Of a stretch of DNA of 64,000 nucleotides, positions 55,355 to 63,884 are shown one piece after another; the first letter of the stretch is position 1; each line of letters opens with the position of its first letter. A program made the translations under genes and the position numbers. Source of the stretch: Microbacterium azadirachtae (GTDB taxonomy: Bacteria > Actinomycetota > Actinomycetes > Actinomycetales > Microbacteriaceae); NCBI RefSeq assembly GCF_000956545.1, contig NZ_JYIT01000084.1:154048-218047 (forward strand), written 5' to 3'. The notes below the pieces were generated by a model. The model was given only the letters and a program-made list of their open reading frames with translations. It did not search any database and was not told the DNA's origin.

Positions 55355-57452
55355 GAGAGTCCGGATCGGGGCGGGGGAGCGCGACGCGCGCGGGATCCCG
55401 CCCCGGTTTGGATCCCGGGATGAGCTCGGGTAAGCTTGACTCTCGGTGCGAGGCCCAGGTTTCGCCCTTGGGGTATGGTGTAATTGGCAACACGGCTGAT
55501 TCTGGTTCAGTTGTTCTTGGTTCGAGTCCAGGTACCCCAGCCATACGAACGTTACTCGAACCATGGTCAAATGAACTGGCCATGGTTCGTTGATTTTCTG
55601 AGCTCCTCGCGATTTCGCGGGGAGCTTTTCCGTTCTCCGAGCCCTGTGTGCCCGGTGCGGGCTGAAGCTGCCGCACGCCGACGTTCGCGGCGTTTCGCTC
55701 ACCTACGACCCGGATCTTGTTGCCTTCCACACGAAGCACGAGACGCTCGAAGTAGGCGGTCAGCAGGTCGCGGCGCACGGTGTCCGAGGCGCGCTGGTAG
55801 AGATTCCCAGGATCCTGAAGAAGGTCGATGTAAGCCATTGCTGTATCGGCGCTGTACTGCAGACGGTCGATCGTGACGTCGAGCTTCTCGCGGATCGCTT
55901 CTTTCTGGAGCGTGGTGTGCTCGATGCGTTCGCGGATCTTCGCGATTGGGAGCGATCCGGTCGCGGCGAGCTCGATCAGTCGTTCTTCTTGAGCTTCCAG
56001 CTTGTTGAGCTGCTTGCTCAGCTGTGCTTTGGCCTCGCGGTCGGATGCGAGCAGGTTGTTGATGGCGTCGGTGACGTCGGCTCGCATAGCGTCGATGACC
56101 TCGGCGCTGAGCCGTTCGCCGTTCACGGCGGTAGTAACTTCACCTTCGATCTGTTCGACGCGGAGCCACGGCGTGGTGCACTGCTTGTGCTGCCGTGCGG
56201 CGCAGACGAGGTACTCGTAGGTGCCGCCATTGCCAGCGTTCTGGCTGTAGACCATGCGGCTGGTGCGCCCGGCGTCGAGACACTCGCCGCAGTAGACGAG
56301 CCCCTTGAGGTAGTGGAAGTGGACGATGTCGCGATCACCTTTGCGATTGCGGTGATCGAGTACTTCCTGCACCTCGAGGAAGGTCTCCTTCGAGACGAGC
56401 GCTTCGTGGCGGCCGACGTAGAGCTTGCCCTTGTAGCGCATCACACCGGTGTAATACGGGTTGCGGAGCATGAGAGCAAGACGGCTGCGGCTGATCTGCT
56501 GGGCCGGCCTGGACGGCGACGGTCGGGTTGTGAATCCGCGTTCGTCGAGAAGATCCTTGAGCTGGCTGATCGAGTATCGTCCGGTGGCGTATTGCTCGAA
56601 GGCCCAGGCTACGAGCGGCGCACGTTCGTAGTCCACATCTATGGTGTTGACGAGGCGTCCGCTGAACTCCTTGCGGACGTTGAGATAGCCGAGCTTGGCA
56701 CGTCCGACGGTGCCGCCTTGCTCGACCTTGTGCGCCATCTTGACCTTGACGTCCTCGCCGTTCATGCGGACTTGGACTTCGTTCATGATGTCGGTGATGG
56801 CTTCCATGGCGTCTGCCATGTAGCCCTCGCCGAATTCTTCCTTGGCCGAGATCAGGCGCACGCCCTTCTCGAGGAGCTGGCGCTTCGTGATCGCGGCGTC
56901 GGTGAAGTTTCGGAACACGCGTGATCGCATGTAGATCACGACGTACCTCACCTCGGGGTGGTCGTCGATGTAGCGCAGGAGCTTCTTGAACTCGGCGCGC
57001 TTCGAGATCGTCTGAGCGGACTGGCCCGGCTCGACGAATTCCTTGACGACGGTCGCGCGTAGTTCGCGCACCTTGCGCATCGCCTCGACGCGCTGGGTGG
57101 CGATGCTGTTGCCGTCTTCGTCGAGGTCGGCGGCGGTGTGTAGCTGACGAGGTGTCGAGACGCGCAGATAGGTCACCGCCTGTGCGACTGCGACCTGTTG
57201 GGCGGCTTCAAGGCTGTCGGTCGGCGATGAGAGCAACTGCTCGAGTCCGTCGAGTGAGTTGGGTGGCGCTATATCAAGAACGCCAGTGAGTTCGTTATCC
57301 ATGGGTGGGGTACCTCCGTTACGGTCCTCCGGATTAACCCTCTCTTCACCCTGGAAGTCCAGTCCTGCGGCGCGGTTCAGGGGTTCTTCAGCGCCTCCGA
57401 CCGGGGTGCCGTCTGCGATGTAGAAATCACCTCGTTCATCGGGCTTTATCAT
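55251..57452 (-). CDS. Large serine recombinase (element integrase)
   Basis: 733 residues. The catalytic Ser99 is in [10 protein letters not shown], followed by the resolvase domain ([13 protein letters not shown]), the recombinase domain ([35 protein letters not shown]), a zinc ribbon (YCGECLDAG...CAARQHKQC) and a coiled coil. It inserts and excises the element. About 90 residues precede the catalytic domain; a second start at 57302 with GGAGGT would leave about 48. From about residue 636 the frame reads antisense through tRNA-Gln ([18 protein letters not shown]) and on into gltX, so the last 100 residues are host-derived. Confidence 0.9.
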   Translation of the reverse strand: MIKPDERGDFYIADGTPVGGAEEPLNRAAGLDFQGEERVNPEDRNGGTPPMDNELTGVLDIAPPNSLDGLEQLLSSPTDSLEAAQQVAVAQAVTYLRVSTPRQLHTAADLDEDGNSIATQRVEAMRKVRELRATVVKEFVEPGQSAQTISKRAEFKKLLRYIDDHPEVRYVVIYMRSRVFRNFTDAAITKRQLLEKGVRLISAKEEFGEGYMADAMEAITDIMNEVQVRMNGEDVKVKMAHKVEQGGTVGRAKLGYLNVRKEFSGRLVNTIDVDYERAPLVAWAFEQYATGRYSISQLKDLLDERGFTTRPSPSRPAQQISRSRLALMLRNPYYTGVMRYKGKLYVGRHEALVSKETFLEVQEVLDHRNRKGDRDIVHFHYLKGLVYCGECLDAGRTSRMVYSQNAGNGGTYEYLVCAARQHKQCTTPWLRVEQIEGEVTTAVNGERLSAEVIDAMRADVTDAINNLLASDREAKAQLSKQLNKLEAQEERLIELAATGSLPIAKIRERIEHTTLQKEAIREKLDVTIDRLQYSADTAMAYIDLLQDPGNLYQRASDTVRRDLLTAYFERLVLRVEGNKIRVVGERNAANVGVRQLQPAPGTQGSENGKAPREIARSSENQRTMASSFDHGSSNVRMAGVPGLEPRTTEPESAVLPITPYPKGETWASHRESSLPELIPGSKPGRDPARVALPRPDPDSLSPGTRPARAGGAGSRPCRAAPSTRTAAATRGGR
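55469..55543 (+). tRNA. tRNA-Gln (anticodon CTG), integration target
   Basis: Acceptor TGGGGTA pairs with TACCCCA, the anticodon loop TTCTGGT holds CTG, and the T arm CTTGG/CCAGG encloses TTCGAGT. The discriminator is G55540 and CCA is encoded at 55541-55543. It lies 3' of gltX. The serine recombinase gene abuts its 3' end in the opposite direction, the usual arrangement when an element has integrated into a tRNA 3' end. Confidence 0.97.
55557..55589 (+). terminator. Terminator after tRNA-Gln
   Basis: A 13-bp stem with one G-T wobble (55557-55569 with 55577-55589), 7-nt loop, followed by TTGATTTTC. It lies inside the recombinase reading frame of the opposite strand. Confidence 0.8.
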
Positions 57453-57482
57453 CGGGTTCTCCTCGCGTTCCAGGCCGTTGAT

Positions 57483-57677
57483 CTACTCGGAGTCGGTCGA
57501 CTCGGTCGGGCGAGCTTCGTAGCGTTCTTGAGCGAGTCGAAGGAGCGCGCGCCCCAAGTTGTGGGTATCGATCTGCGCACGCCGCACGCCGTGGATGCGA
57601 ATGTTGCGGTTGGTTTGCAGGCTGGCACCTCGACGTGGAGGGCGCCGGGAGCCGCCTGGCCTACTTCTGGAAGACAT
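57483..57677 (-). CDS. Small basic protein of the element
   Basis: 64 residues, Arg-rich (SRSRPGGSRRPPRRG), then QTNRNIRIHGVRRAQIDTHNLGRALLRLAQERY, probably helical. ACGGAGAG precedes the ATG. The gene overlaps the end of the preceding one by 17 bases and ends 30 bases before the recombinase start, so it is probably translated as part of the same message. The size and charge would suit a DNA-binding accessory factor for the recombinase, but no family is recognised. Confidence 0.6.
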   Translation of the reverse strand: MSSRSRPGGSRRPPRRGASLQTNRNIRIHGVRRAQIDTHNLGRALLRLAQERYEARPTESTDSE

Positions 57678-58485
57678 GGAGCTCTCCGTTCTGCTCGACG
57701 ACGTCGAAAATGTCGCGGACTCGGTCGAGCAACCAGTCCTCGTTCGGCGTGAGCGCGTCGACGAAGAAGCCGCGTTCGTTGGCGTACTCGTAGATCTCTG
57801 TTTGCCATTCCTCCATATCGAGTAGAGCGTGAATCGCCGTCTCAGCGTCGGCGAAGGTGCCGACGAAGTTCTCGTGGAAGCCCTCCATGAGCATCGGTGC
57901 GTTCGCATCAACGTCCGGCAGGGTCAGGAAGGCCTGCAGCGCTGAGTCGTCGTGGATCGACAGGCGAAGTAGCTCCTCGATCAGCATGTCGGTGTCGCCG
58001 GAGTCCAAGGACGCTGGCAGGTGCACCAGATAGTTCCGGCCCTGCACCGACAGCTCGGTGCGCACGAGCAGGCGCTCGAGGTTGGGCTGCTGGTACTCGT
58101 TCATGTAACGGCGTTTGCTGCCAACGTTCTCCTGCTGGACGAGGAACGTCCCGAACCAGTCAATCCACTCTTTGGTGATGGCATCGGCGTCGGCGGCGGC
58201 GTAGATCGTCAGGTACTCGTCGCGAAGCGTCAGGTAGTTGCCTTCCCCGGTTCGGCCGTACTCTGAGAGCGCGGATTGGGCTCCGTAGGCGCGGCCGAGG
58301 ACGTGGGCGATGCAGCGGGCGGTGTCGCCGTCGATCTCGTTGCGAGTGGCCATGGCTTCGGCCAGGCCGTCGGCCACGCGGCCTATCCAATGATCGCGTG
58401 CGACTTCGAGGCGTCGGAAGTCTGGTTCGTCGCGATAAGTCGCGGGTTGCGCTTCGGGCTGGCGCTGCGGTTCGTGCTCGTTCAC
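57661..58485 (-). CDS. Hypothetical element protein, faintly ArdA-like C-terminus
   Basis: 274 residues, acidic, soluble. It starts with GTG overlapping the previous stop (GTGA at 58482-58485). The C-terminal part (HENFVGTFADAETAIHALLDMEEW... ending GELHVFQK) recalls the F-x-G-x-F and terminal G-x-x-HVF pattern of ArdA antirestriction proteins, which mimic DNA; the match is weak and from memory. An antirestriction role would suit a conjugative element. Otherwise unknown. Confidence 0.65.
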   Translation of the reverse strand: MNEHEPQRQPEAQPATYRDEPDFRRLEVARDHWIGRVADGLAEAMATRNEIDGDTARCIAHVLGRAYGAQSALSEYGRTGEGNYLTLRDEYLTIYAAADADAITKEWIDWFGTFLVQQENVGSKRRYMNEYQQPNLERLLVRTELSVQGRNYLVHLPASLDSGDTDMLIEELLRLSIHDDSALQAFLTLPDVDANAPMLMEGFHENFVGTFADAETAIHALLDMEEWQTEIYEYANERGFFVDALTPNEDWLLDRVRDIFDVVEQNGELHVFQK

Positions 58486-58781
58486 GATCGGGCTCCGCTG
58501 GTGACGATGTGCTTGCCGAGGGCGTCCACCCAAGGCTCGCTTTCGAGGGGAACGACAAGGTCGTTGAGTTCAGAGAGCGCGGATTCGGGATCGAGCTCGC
58601 CTGTGGCGGCAAATCGTTCGAGAGCCGTAGCCGGGCCGCCGTGGATGCTTCCGGCGATGAGCCGCGCCAGCGTCTCGCTGCGCGCGTCCGGATCGAGTGC
58701 GAGTCCGAGTTCGATCAGGTGTCTCGCCTTCTCGGTTTCGTCGAGCTTGGCGCTGAGCGTGATGTGTATTGATGAGTTCAT
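58482..58781 (-). CDS. Hypothetical element protein
   Basis: 99 residues, acidic and helical (DETEKARHLIELGLALDPDARSETLARLIAGSI), with no known domain. The Shine-Dalgarno sequence AGGAGG is strong. Its start overlaps the replication-relaxation stop (ATGA at 58778-58781) and its stop overlaps the next gene, so its coding status is well supported by the operon packing alone. Confidence 0.7.
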   Translation of the reverse strand: MNSSIHITLSAKLDETEKARHLIELGLALDPDARSETLARLIAGSIHGGPATALERFAATGELDPESALSELNDLVVPLESEPWVDALGKHIVTSGARS

Positions 58782-59635
58782 AGGTTTCCTCCTTTCGGGT
58801 TGGTGGTGATGTCGCCTACGGAGTTGGTGGGCGGGGCGTACGGCGCGAGGTGATCGAGCGCCTGATCGGTCGTGGTGATCCAGAACAGGTCGGCGTCGAG
58901 ATCTCGGGCAGCTTTGATGGCGTCTTGGATGGCGCGGGCGCGTGCGGTCGTCGGGACGAGCCAAACGACGGCCGGGAACAACCCATGACGGGCTTGCTCT
59001 TCTCCGGCGCGGTAGCACCGCTGGTAGGTCCGGCATTTGCGCAGCACGGCGGGCAGGTGCTCGGTGCCGAGATCGACCTCGATGAACGAGTGCGTCTCGG
59101 TGGTGTGATCGGCGGTGATTACGAACAGGTCCGGCTTGAGCGTGATGGCACTGGATCCGACTGTGAAGGTGCGCCAGCAGGCGGGTTCGGTTGCCAGGTC
59201 GAGGATCTCGAACCATCCTGCGCCGGCGTGCTCGCCGAGCATCACAGCGACCTCGGCGATGGCAAGCATGTGGCTGGCAAACTGTCGTCCAGGCTCCAGA
59301 TACTGAGCGCGGGCGGTTTCGCCTCGTCTCTGACGGAGATAGCGCTCGCCGGAGTACCCGAGTTGCCAGATCGTCAGGGCGGAACCGTGCTCCTGTCCGC
59401 CGATGCGCCGCTCGAGCCGTGCGACGGCTTTGAGGCGTTCGAGCCTAGTGAGGATGCGTGTCGTGCCGCGGGTGGCGGCGCTGACGGTGGCGTGGTCGCC
59501 GTAGGGTTTCGCGGGCAGATGAAGGCGTTGGATCTGACGTGTTGTTAGGAGCCGGAAGCGTTCCAGATCTTCTAGGACGCGGATGTCGCGATCGGTGAGG
59601 TGGAAGCCGAGGTCTCGTGTGTGCTTGGAGCTCAT
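58778..59635 (-). CDS. Replication-relaxation family protein
   Basis: 285 residues. An N-terminal winged helix (LTDRDIRVLEDLERFRLLTTRQIQRLHLP) is followed by a nuclease-like region with FIEVDLGTEH, as in Replic_Relax (PF13814) proteins of actinobacterial and firmicute conjugative elements. These are thought to act in initiating plasmid-style replication or relaxation of the element. The ATG at 59635 overlaps the stop of the 62-residue gene before it. Confidence 0.85.
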   Translation of the reverse strand: MSSKHTRDLGFHLTDRDIRVLEDLERFRLLTTRQIQRLHLPAKPYGDHATVSAATRGTTRILTRLERLKAVARLERRIGGQEHGSALTIWQLGYSGERYLRQRRGETARAQYLEPGRQFASHMLAIAEVAVMLGEHAGAGWFEILDLATEPACWRTFTVGSSAITLKPDLFVITADHTTETHSFIEVDLGTEHLPAVLRKCRTYQRCYRAGEEQARHGLFPAVVWLVPTTARARAIQDAIKAARDLDADLFWITTTDQALDHLAPYAPPTNSVGDITTNPKGGNL

Positions 59636-59820
59636 CGGGCCGTCTCCGAGGAGCTGCGAGTATCCGCTGCGACGCAGCGGGAGTCCCTTGCTGAAAGTGG
59701 CGGAAGTCGCCGGACTGCGGGGACGGCTGGAGGTGGGTGCTCCTGGTGAAGCGAACACCGAACGGAACACCGACCGGACGATCGCTCACACTTCTCCATC
59801 GTCATCAACGCGACGTTCAT
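59632..59820 (-). CDS. 62-residue protein linking two element genes
   Basis: Basic, cysteine-containing (EKCERSSGRCSVRCSLHQEH) and proline-rich; no family. It fills exactly the space between the coupling ATPase and the replication-relaxation gene with ATGA overlaps at both ends (59817-59820 and 59632-59635), and AAGGAG precedes the ATG. The packing suggests it is translated. Cys-x7-Cys-x3-Cys might bind metal, which is speculation. Confidence 0.5.
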   Translation of the reverse strand: MNVALMTMEKCERSSGRCSVRCSLHQEHPPPAVPAVRRLPPLSARDSRCVAADTRSSSETAR

Positions 59821-61979
59821 CGCCGCCTCTCCTTCTGATGCGATCGCCGCATGGGCAGTGGGTGACCCACTTGGTCGTGTTCCTTGGGTGACCTCTGCTG
59901 TGGTGGCGATAGTTCGGGAGCTGCGGGCCGTGCGCCGTACTGTTCGCGGCTGGCTTCCCGGATGACGTCGGCTGCGCGCAGGTTGGGCTCGGGAGGCAGC
60001 ACCGCGGCAGAGCACCAGTCAGTGGGAACGCCACCCGCGACGAGACGCGCGTAAACCTGGTGCTTCGGCAGCGTTTCGAAGTCCGCGGCAGTGAGGTCCG
60101 GTGCGCGCTTCGCCATCGCTCCGGCGTCGTCGCTGTCGAGGGCAAAGCAGATCTTGGTGCGGGCGTTGGCGTCAAGGCCGCTGCGCATCCCGGCTGGCAG
60201 CTGGTCACGGTACTGATGGGCGACGTGCAAGCCGACGCCGTAGGAGCGGAACACGCTCATGGCGTTCTCGACGCTGGTCGGCAGATGGAGATAGTTCTGG
60301 ACTTCGTCGATGAAGATCATGCCGGGACGTTTCATCGGTTCCTTTTCCGCTGCGCGTTCGGTGGTGGCAAGGAACAGTTCGGCGACGATGAGGCTGCCGA
60401 GCAGCTTGGAGGCGCCCTCGCCGAGGAGCGCGTCGTTGAGCGGCACCAGCACGGTCTTCTTCTCGCGGAAGATATCCCGCAGGCGGTAACGCGGCTGGGA
60501 CTGCCCGAGCACCCGCACGAGGGGTTTTCGCATCACGATCTTTCTCAGCTTGTTGAGTGGCGATGCGATGACCGCAGCCCGCTGCGCCGGGCGCATGTCT
60601 TCGAACTCCGCCCAGAAGGCGCTAAGGGTCAGGTCGTCCTGTACCGCGGCGATGACGGGGCGACGGAACGCGGCGTCGGTGAGGAGTGTCGGCAGGTCGA
60701 TGAGTGTGAATGGGATGCCGCGCTTCTGCCCTGCCCTCGCCAGTGACAGCAACGCGCCCTGCACCAGGTACTCCGTGCGCGGCCCCCAGCCCTCGTGGAA
60801 GACAGCACCGAGCGCAGCAAGGATGCCGTCGACGACGATGTGCGGGTCGCGGTCACCGACGTCGAGAGGATTAAACCCGACTGGTGCGTCGGTATCTGTT
60901 GCGTCGAGCACGACGATCTGCCCCGCGGCTTCGGCGGGTGCCGCGTCGAGTATGCGCTCAACCAGCTGGGCCTTGGGTTCGATGACGCAGCAGGCCCGTT
61001 TGGCGGCGATGTCGGCGAGGATCAGGTGCTCCAGCAGAGTGGACTTTCCGGAGTCGGTCGGCCCGAGCGCGATGAGATGCCGTAGGCGGCTCTGCGGGTC
61101 GAGCCCGATGGGTCGCTTGGGGCCGGGCGCGGTCCCGATCGCGAACACGGACTCGGTGCGAGAAACGATCTCCGGCACCGGCAGGAGCCGCGGGTGCAGC
61201 GCCGGAACACCGGCATAGTCGCCGTCGCCGAGCGGCCACCCGAGGAGCGGGACGAGTTCGCTGGTCGTGAGGCGCAACCTCGTGCCCGGGCCTGCCTGCG
61301 CGCTCTTCCACCGGGCCGGAGCATCACGAACGAGGGAGAACCGGACGCCGGGACTTTCCAGCGACTGCAACGCGCCGAACACTTCCCAGATCAGAGCATG
61401 GCGGCGCTTGGCCGTATCGGCGGCGACTCCGATCCGCAGGACGGTATCGATCCTGGCTTGCGCGATGTGGGTGTGCATGCGCTTGCGGGTGTCGGTAGGT
61501 GCGGGGCGGATGCCGTCGAGGAGTCGGGATCCGAGCGGCTGCAGCGGGTCCAACGCCGTCGCGCGGAGTTCCTGCGGGCGGTGGGCTCGTCCCAGGAGGA
61601 GCTGGACGCCGAGCACCTCCTGGCCACGCCGGGCAGCCAGCGCCTGGTGGATTCCGGCGACGATACGCTCGGGCTCGACGTCGGCCAGGGGGAGCCCGCC
61701 TGGACGAGCGGTGAGGCGGCTGACAGCGGCCACGTCTGGTCTCGTGGCGGTCCCAAACCCGACCCCGGGCAGTAGGCCCGTCAGGAGCCGTTTCAGGCGG
61801 TGAACCGCCGTTGGCGCACACCCGAGAACCGTCGTCACGCCATCGGCGCTGGCGAGGATCTCCAGGGACAACGGTCTCGGGATGTCGCTGCCGAGCAGCC
61901 GGGTCAGGAGTGTGTCGAGCGTCTGAGCTCCGATTGGGCGCGGCAAGTAGAGACGGGTGAAGACGAATGCTTCAGGCAT
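59817..61979 (-). CDS. VirD4/TraM-like type IV coupling ATPase
   Basis: 720 residues. Walker A GPTDSGKST is at about residues 305-313 and Walker B GMIFIDEVQN at about 555. The region between holds the TraM-recognition/TraG-type domain (HEGWGPRTEYLVQGALLSLARAG, SPLNKLRKIV). Such ATPases bring DNA to the conjugation pore. About 300 N-terminal residues carry no clear membrane helices. The GGAGGT Shine-Dalgarno sequence fixes the ATG at 61979; an upstream in-frame start would cross the preceding small gene. Confidence 0.85.
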   Translation of the reverse strand: MPEAFVFTRLYLPRPIGAQTLDTLLTRLLGSDIPRPLSLEILASADGVTTVLGCAPTAVHRLKRLLTGLLPGVGFGTATRPDVAAVSRLTARPGGLPLADVEPERIVAGIHQALAARRGQEVLGVQLLLGRAHRPQELRATALDPLQPLGSRLLDGIRPAPTDTRKRMHTHIAQARIDTVLRIGVAADTAKRRHALIWEVFGALQSLESPGVRFSLVRDAPARWKSAQAGPGTRLRLTTSELVPLLGWPLGDGDYAGVPALHPRLLPVPEIVSRTESVFAIGTAPGPKRPIGLDPQSRLRHLIALGPTDSGKSTLLEHLILADIAAKRACCVIEPKAQLVERILDAAPAEAAGQIVVLDATDTDAPVGFNPLDVGDRDPHIVVDGILAALGAVFHEGWGPRTEYLVQGALLSLARAGQKRGIPFTLIDLPTLLTDAAFRRPVIAAVQDDLTLSAFWAEFEDMRPAQRAAVIASPLNKLRKIVMRKPLVRVLGQSQPRYRLRDIFREKKTVLVPLNDALLGEGASKLLGSLIVAELFLATTERAAEKEPMKRPGMIFIDEVQNYLHLPTSVENAMSVFRSYGVGLHVAHQYRDQLPAGMRSGLDANARTKICFALDSDDAGAMAKRAPDLTAADFETLPKHQVYARLVAGGVPTDWCSAAVLPPEPNLRAADVIREASREQYGARPAAPELSPPQQRSPKEHDQVGHPLPMRRSHQKERRR

Positions 61980-62187
61980 GACCGACCTCCTTCGGTTTCC
62001 TGGCATCGGTGCGGGCAACTTCAGCCTGGGCGGAGGCTTCAAGCCGAGCCTGCTCCAGGCCAGCCGCAGTGAAGGCCTTCGAAGTGTGCTGAGGGCGAAG
62101 ACCGTGGTTGACATCGGAGAACACCCGGGCACGCTGTCCGGAGCTCTTGTGGTTGCGGCGGCGTGCGCCGTGGGCATGACTACTCAT
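61972..62187 (-). CDS. Small basic element protein
   Basis: 71 residues, His/Arg-rich at the start (SSHAHGARRRNHKSSGQRARVF) and helical at the end. AGGAGG lies six nt before the ATG and the gene overlaps the coupling ATPase start by 8 nt. It is the first gene after promoter A, with a leader of about 95 nt. No family is recognised; a DNA-binding accessory is possible. Confidence 0.6.
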   Translation of the reverse strand: MSSHAHGARRRNHKSSGQRARVFSDVNHGLRPQHTSKAFTAAGLEQARLEASAQAEVARTDARKPKEVGHA

Positions 62188-62287
62188 GCGGAACCTCCTT
62201 CCCACCTCTGCTTTGGGTTTGCGTAACGGTCGCGGAAGGACGCTGGGATCGCTCGTAGGCATAAGCCCGATGAGCACGATGGCGCTT

Positions 62288-62351
62288 GTTATGAACTCGA
62301 ACGCTTGAATTGTCAAGCGGAATGGCGCGCCGTTGTCCATTCCACAACGAC
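62288..62351 (-). promoter_or_regulatory. Element promoter A with upstream dyad
   Basis: On the minus strand: dyad 62351-62329 (CAACGAC-type half-sites around 9 nt), 12 nt, TTGACA (62316-62311), 17 nt, CATAAC (62293-62288). It drives the small gene, coupling ATPase and, by packing, the run of genes down to the recombinase. Confidence 0.7.
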
Positions 62352-62379
62352 GTGACAGAGGTGAACGTGCTTGTGCTTT

Positions 62380-62577
62380 TCATCGCCCACCCCACCAGTA
62401 GCGGTAGGCGTAGACCGCGGCACACAAGACGAGCACGATCACGCTTATCAGCAGGATCCAGCCCCAGAACTGGGCCAGGAGCTCCAGCGCGATCCACAGC
62501 GCGAGGATGCCGCCGAGGATGAGCAGGCAGGCGCGGAAGAAGCGTTGCACGATCGTGGGTGGCTTTGGATCGGACAT
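62380..62577 (-). CDS. Small membrane protein of the element
   Basis: 65 residues with two hydrophobic helices (about 12-33 and 36-57) and a C-terminal YRYWWGGR. The start overlaps the methyltransferase stop by one base (TGATG at 62577). No family. Its position is consistent with a small conjugation-pore or entry-exclusion type protein, but nothing in the sequence proves this. Confidence 0.65.
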   Translation of the reverse strand: MSDPKPPTIVQRFFRACLLILGGILALWIALELLAQFWGWILLISVIVLVLCAAVYAYRYWWGGR

Positions 62578-63215
62578 CACGCATCTCCGTTCTCTCCTGC
62601 GTCCGGCGTCGTGTGCCGGGTGAAGTCGGAGGGCACCGGGTAGCCGGGGACGGTGATGTCGGAGTCGATCTCGTTGCCCCACACTGACCAGTCCGCGTGG
62701 CTGTTCGGGCGCTGCCGGGCGAACAGTTCGAGGTACGGGCCGTCCAGCACCCTCTCGATCAGTGGAATCATCTCTTCGGGCTTGTGCGAGTGGTCTTGGC
62801 GGGGGAACAGGAGCGTCGAGCGTTGGCCGCGGAACTTGAACGGGGCCTTGCCGCGCACCCCGTGGAGCAGGATTTCGTGGGTCGAACGAAAGTAGTTCCC
62901 GAGACCGAGGTAGTACTTGTCCCAGATGGCGTTCGTCTTGTACTCGAAGCCCCAGGCCTTCATGACCTCCAGCGCGCCGGGGAGCGCGGCGTTCGTCGTC
63001 CACAGCAGCAGCGTGGCGTTGTCGGCGGCGAGGTCGGCGACCGGCATCCGTTTGATGCGGTCGAGGGTCATCAGGTCGTAGTGGTTGATCGCGCCGCGCT
63101 TCCCCTGCTGGGCGATGTCCCAGGGTGGGTCGGCGTAGACCACGGCGAAGCGCTTCGCCTGCCCCTTTCGGGACGACGCCGCATCGGTCCGGTTGATGTT
63201 GCTGCTGCTGATCAT
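62577..63215 (-). CDS. MT-A70 family adenine-N6 DNA methyltransferase
   Basis: 212 residues. The catalytic motif DPPW is at residues 29-32 (VVYADPPWDI), with NHYDLMTLDRI and LLLWTTNAALP following, and a target segment ILLHGVRGKAPFKFRGQRST. MT-A70 proteins methylate adenine N6; in mobile elements they can protect the DNA from host restriction. No restriction partner is visible in the window, so an orphan methyltransferase is the preferred reading. Driven by promoter B, leader about 50 nt. Confidence 0.9.
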   Translation of the reverse strand: MISSSNINRTDAASSRKGQAKRFAVVYADPPWDIAQQGKRGAINHYDLMTLDRIKRMPVADLAADNATLLLWTTNAALPGALEVMKAWGFEYKTNAIWDKYYLGLGNYFRSTHEILLHGVRGKAPFKFRGQRSTLLFPRQDHSHKPEEMIPLIERVLDGPYLELFARQRPNSHADWSVWGNEIDSDITVPGYPVPSDFTRHTTPDAGENGDA

Positions 63216-63271
63216 GTCGAAGTACTCCTCTCTCAGGCCCGCAAACGTTTGGCGGGTTGTGGCGATGACTG

Positions 63272-63336
63272 GTTATGCGCCAGGTGGCGCGAGTCGTCAA
63301 TGTTCTGGTCGGGGTCGTTGCGAAAACCACAACGAC
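63272..63336 (-). promoter_or_regulatory. Element promoter B with upstream dyad
   Basis: On the minus strand: dyad 63336-63314 with perfect arms GTCGTTG and CAACGAC around 9 nt, 13 nt, TTGACG (63300-63295), 17 nt, CATAAC (63277-63272). It precedes the methyltransferase gene. Confidence 0.72.
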
Positions 63337-63398
63337 GAGATGGGCGGGATATCAGGGGCGGTCGCGCCCGCCGTTCACACGTCGGGCGCGACCTGACC

Positions 63399-63782
63399 TC
63401 ACTCGTCGCAGAACATCAGCTGCGTTCCCTGTGTCTCGAGTGCGGAGATGTGTACCTCACGGTCATCGAGGGTGAGGTCCGCGAAAACGGAGCTGGGAAC
63501 GAAGAGTTCTCTGGTCGGATGCTGAGCCACGAACTCCAGGAGCTTGACGATTCGCATGCTCGCCCAGAGCGTTTCGGGGACGTGCGTACAGAACAGGTTG
63601 TCATCGCCCAGCGTGACGCCCTCTTGTTCGGCGCACGCGTTCATGTCATCCAGTTGCTGTCGCCACGTTGCTCCGCCAAACGCCGCGGGAGCTGCCATCG
63701 GGACGGCTCCTGTGCTCGTGATCCACAGGAGCCCGGCAGCCGACAGCGCCTCCCTCTTCCTAGCGTTGGTGTTGTTGGTCAT
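63399..63782 (-). CDS. Hypothetical element protein
   Basis: 127 residues. N-terminal NNTNARKREALSAAGLLWITSTGAVPMAAPAAFGGATW has a weakly hydrophobic stretch that could be a poor signal sequence; the rest is soluble, with two cysteines (NACAEQEG and NLFCTHVP) plus a final FCDE. AAAGGGGG precedes the ATG at 63782. Part of its N-terminal coding sequence is repeated in inverted orientation at the window edge. No family is recognised. Confidence 0.6.
   Translation of the reverse strand: MTNNTNARKREALSAAGLLWITSTGAVPMAAPAAFGGATWRQQLDDMNACAEQEGVTLGDDNLFCTHVPETLWASMRIVKLLEFVAQHPTRELFVPSSVFADLTLDDREVHISALETQGTQLMFCDE
63714..63746. repeat. 33-bp perfect inverted repeat, left arm
   Basis: Exact reverse complement of 63968-64000. 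It lies in the N-terminal coding region of the gene at 63399-63782. The match reaches the window edge, so the duplicated stretch may be longer. Confidence 0.9.
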
Positions 63783-63884
63783 GTCGCCCCCTTTCATGAG
63801 GTCCGGCAGCCGTTCGGCTGCCTATTCAGTTGTTGGTTCCTCACCTACTGGTGAGGTCTGGTGCCCGCTCTTGTCCGGTCGCTT

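Noticed and set aside
52244..55702. 1152-codon minus-strand open frame over the S53 gene, gltX and tRNA-Gln
   Set aside because: Antisense shadow; crosses a tRNA and an essential synthetase gene, with no domain.
57449..57808. Minus-strand frame ending at the recombinase start
   Set aside because: Arg-rich shadow overlapping the 274- and 64-residue genes, which have better starts and packing.
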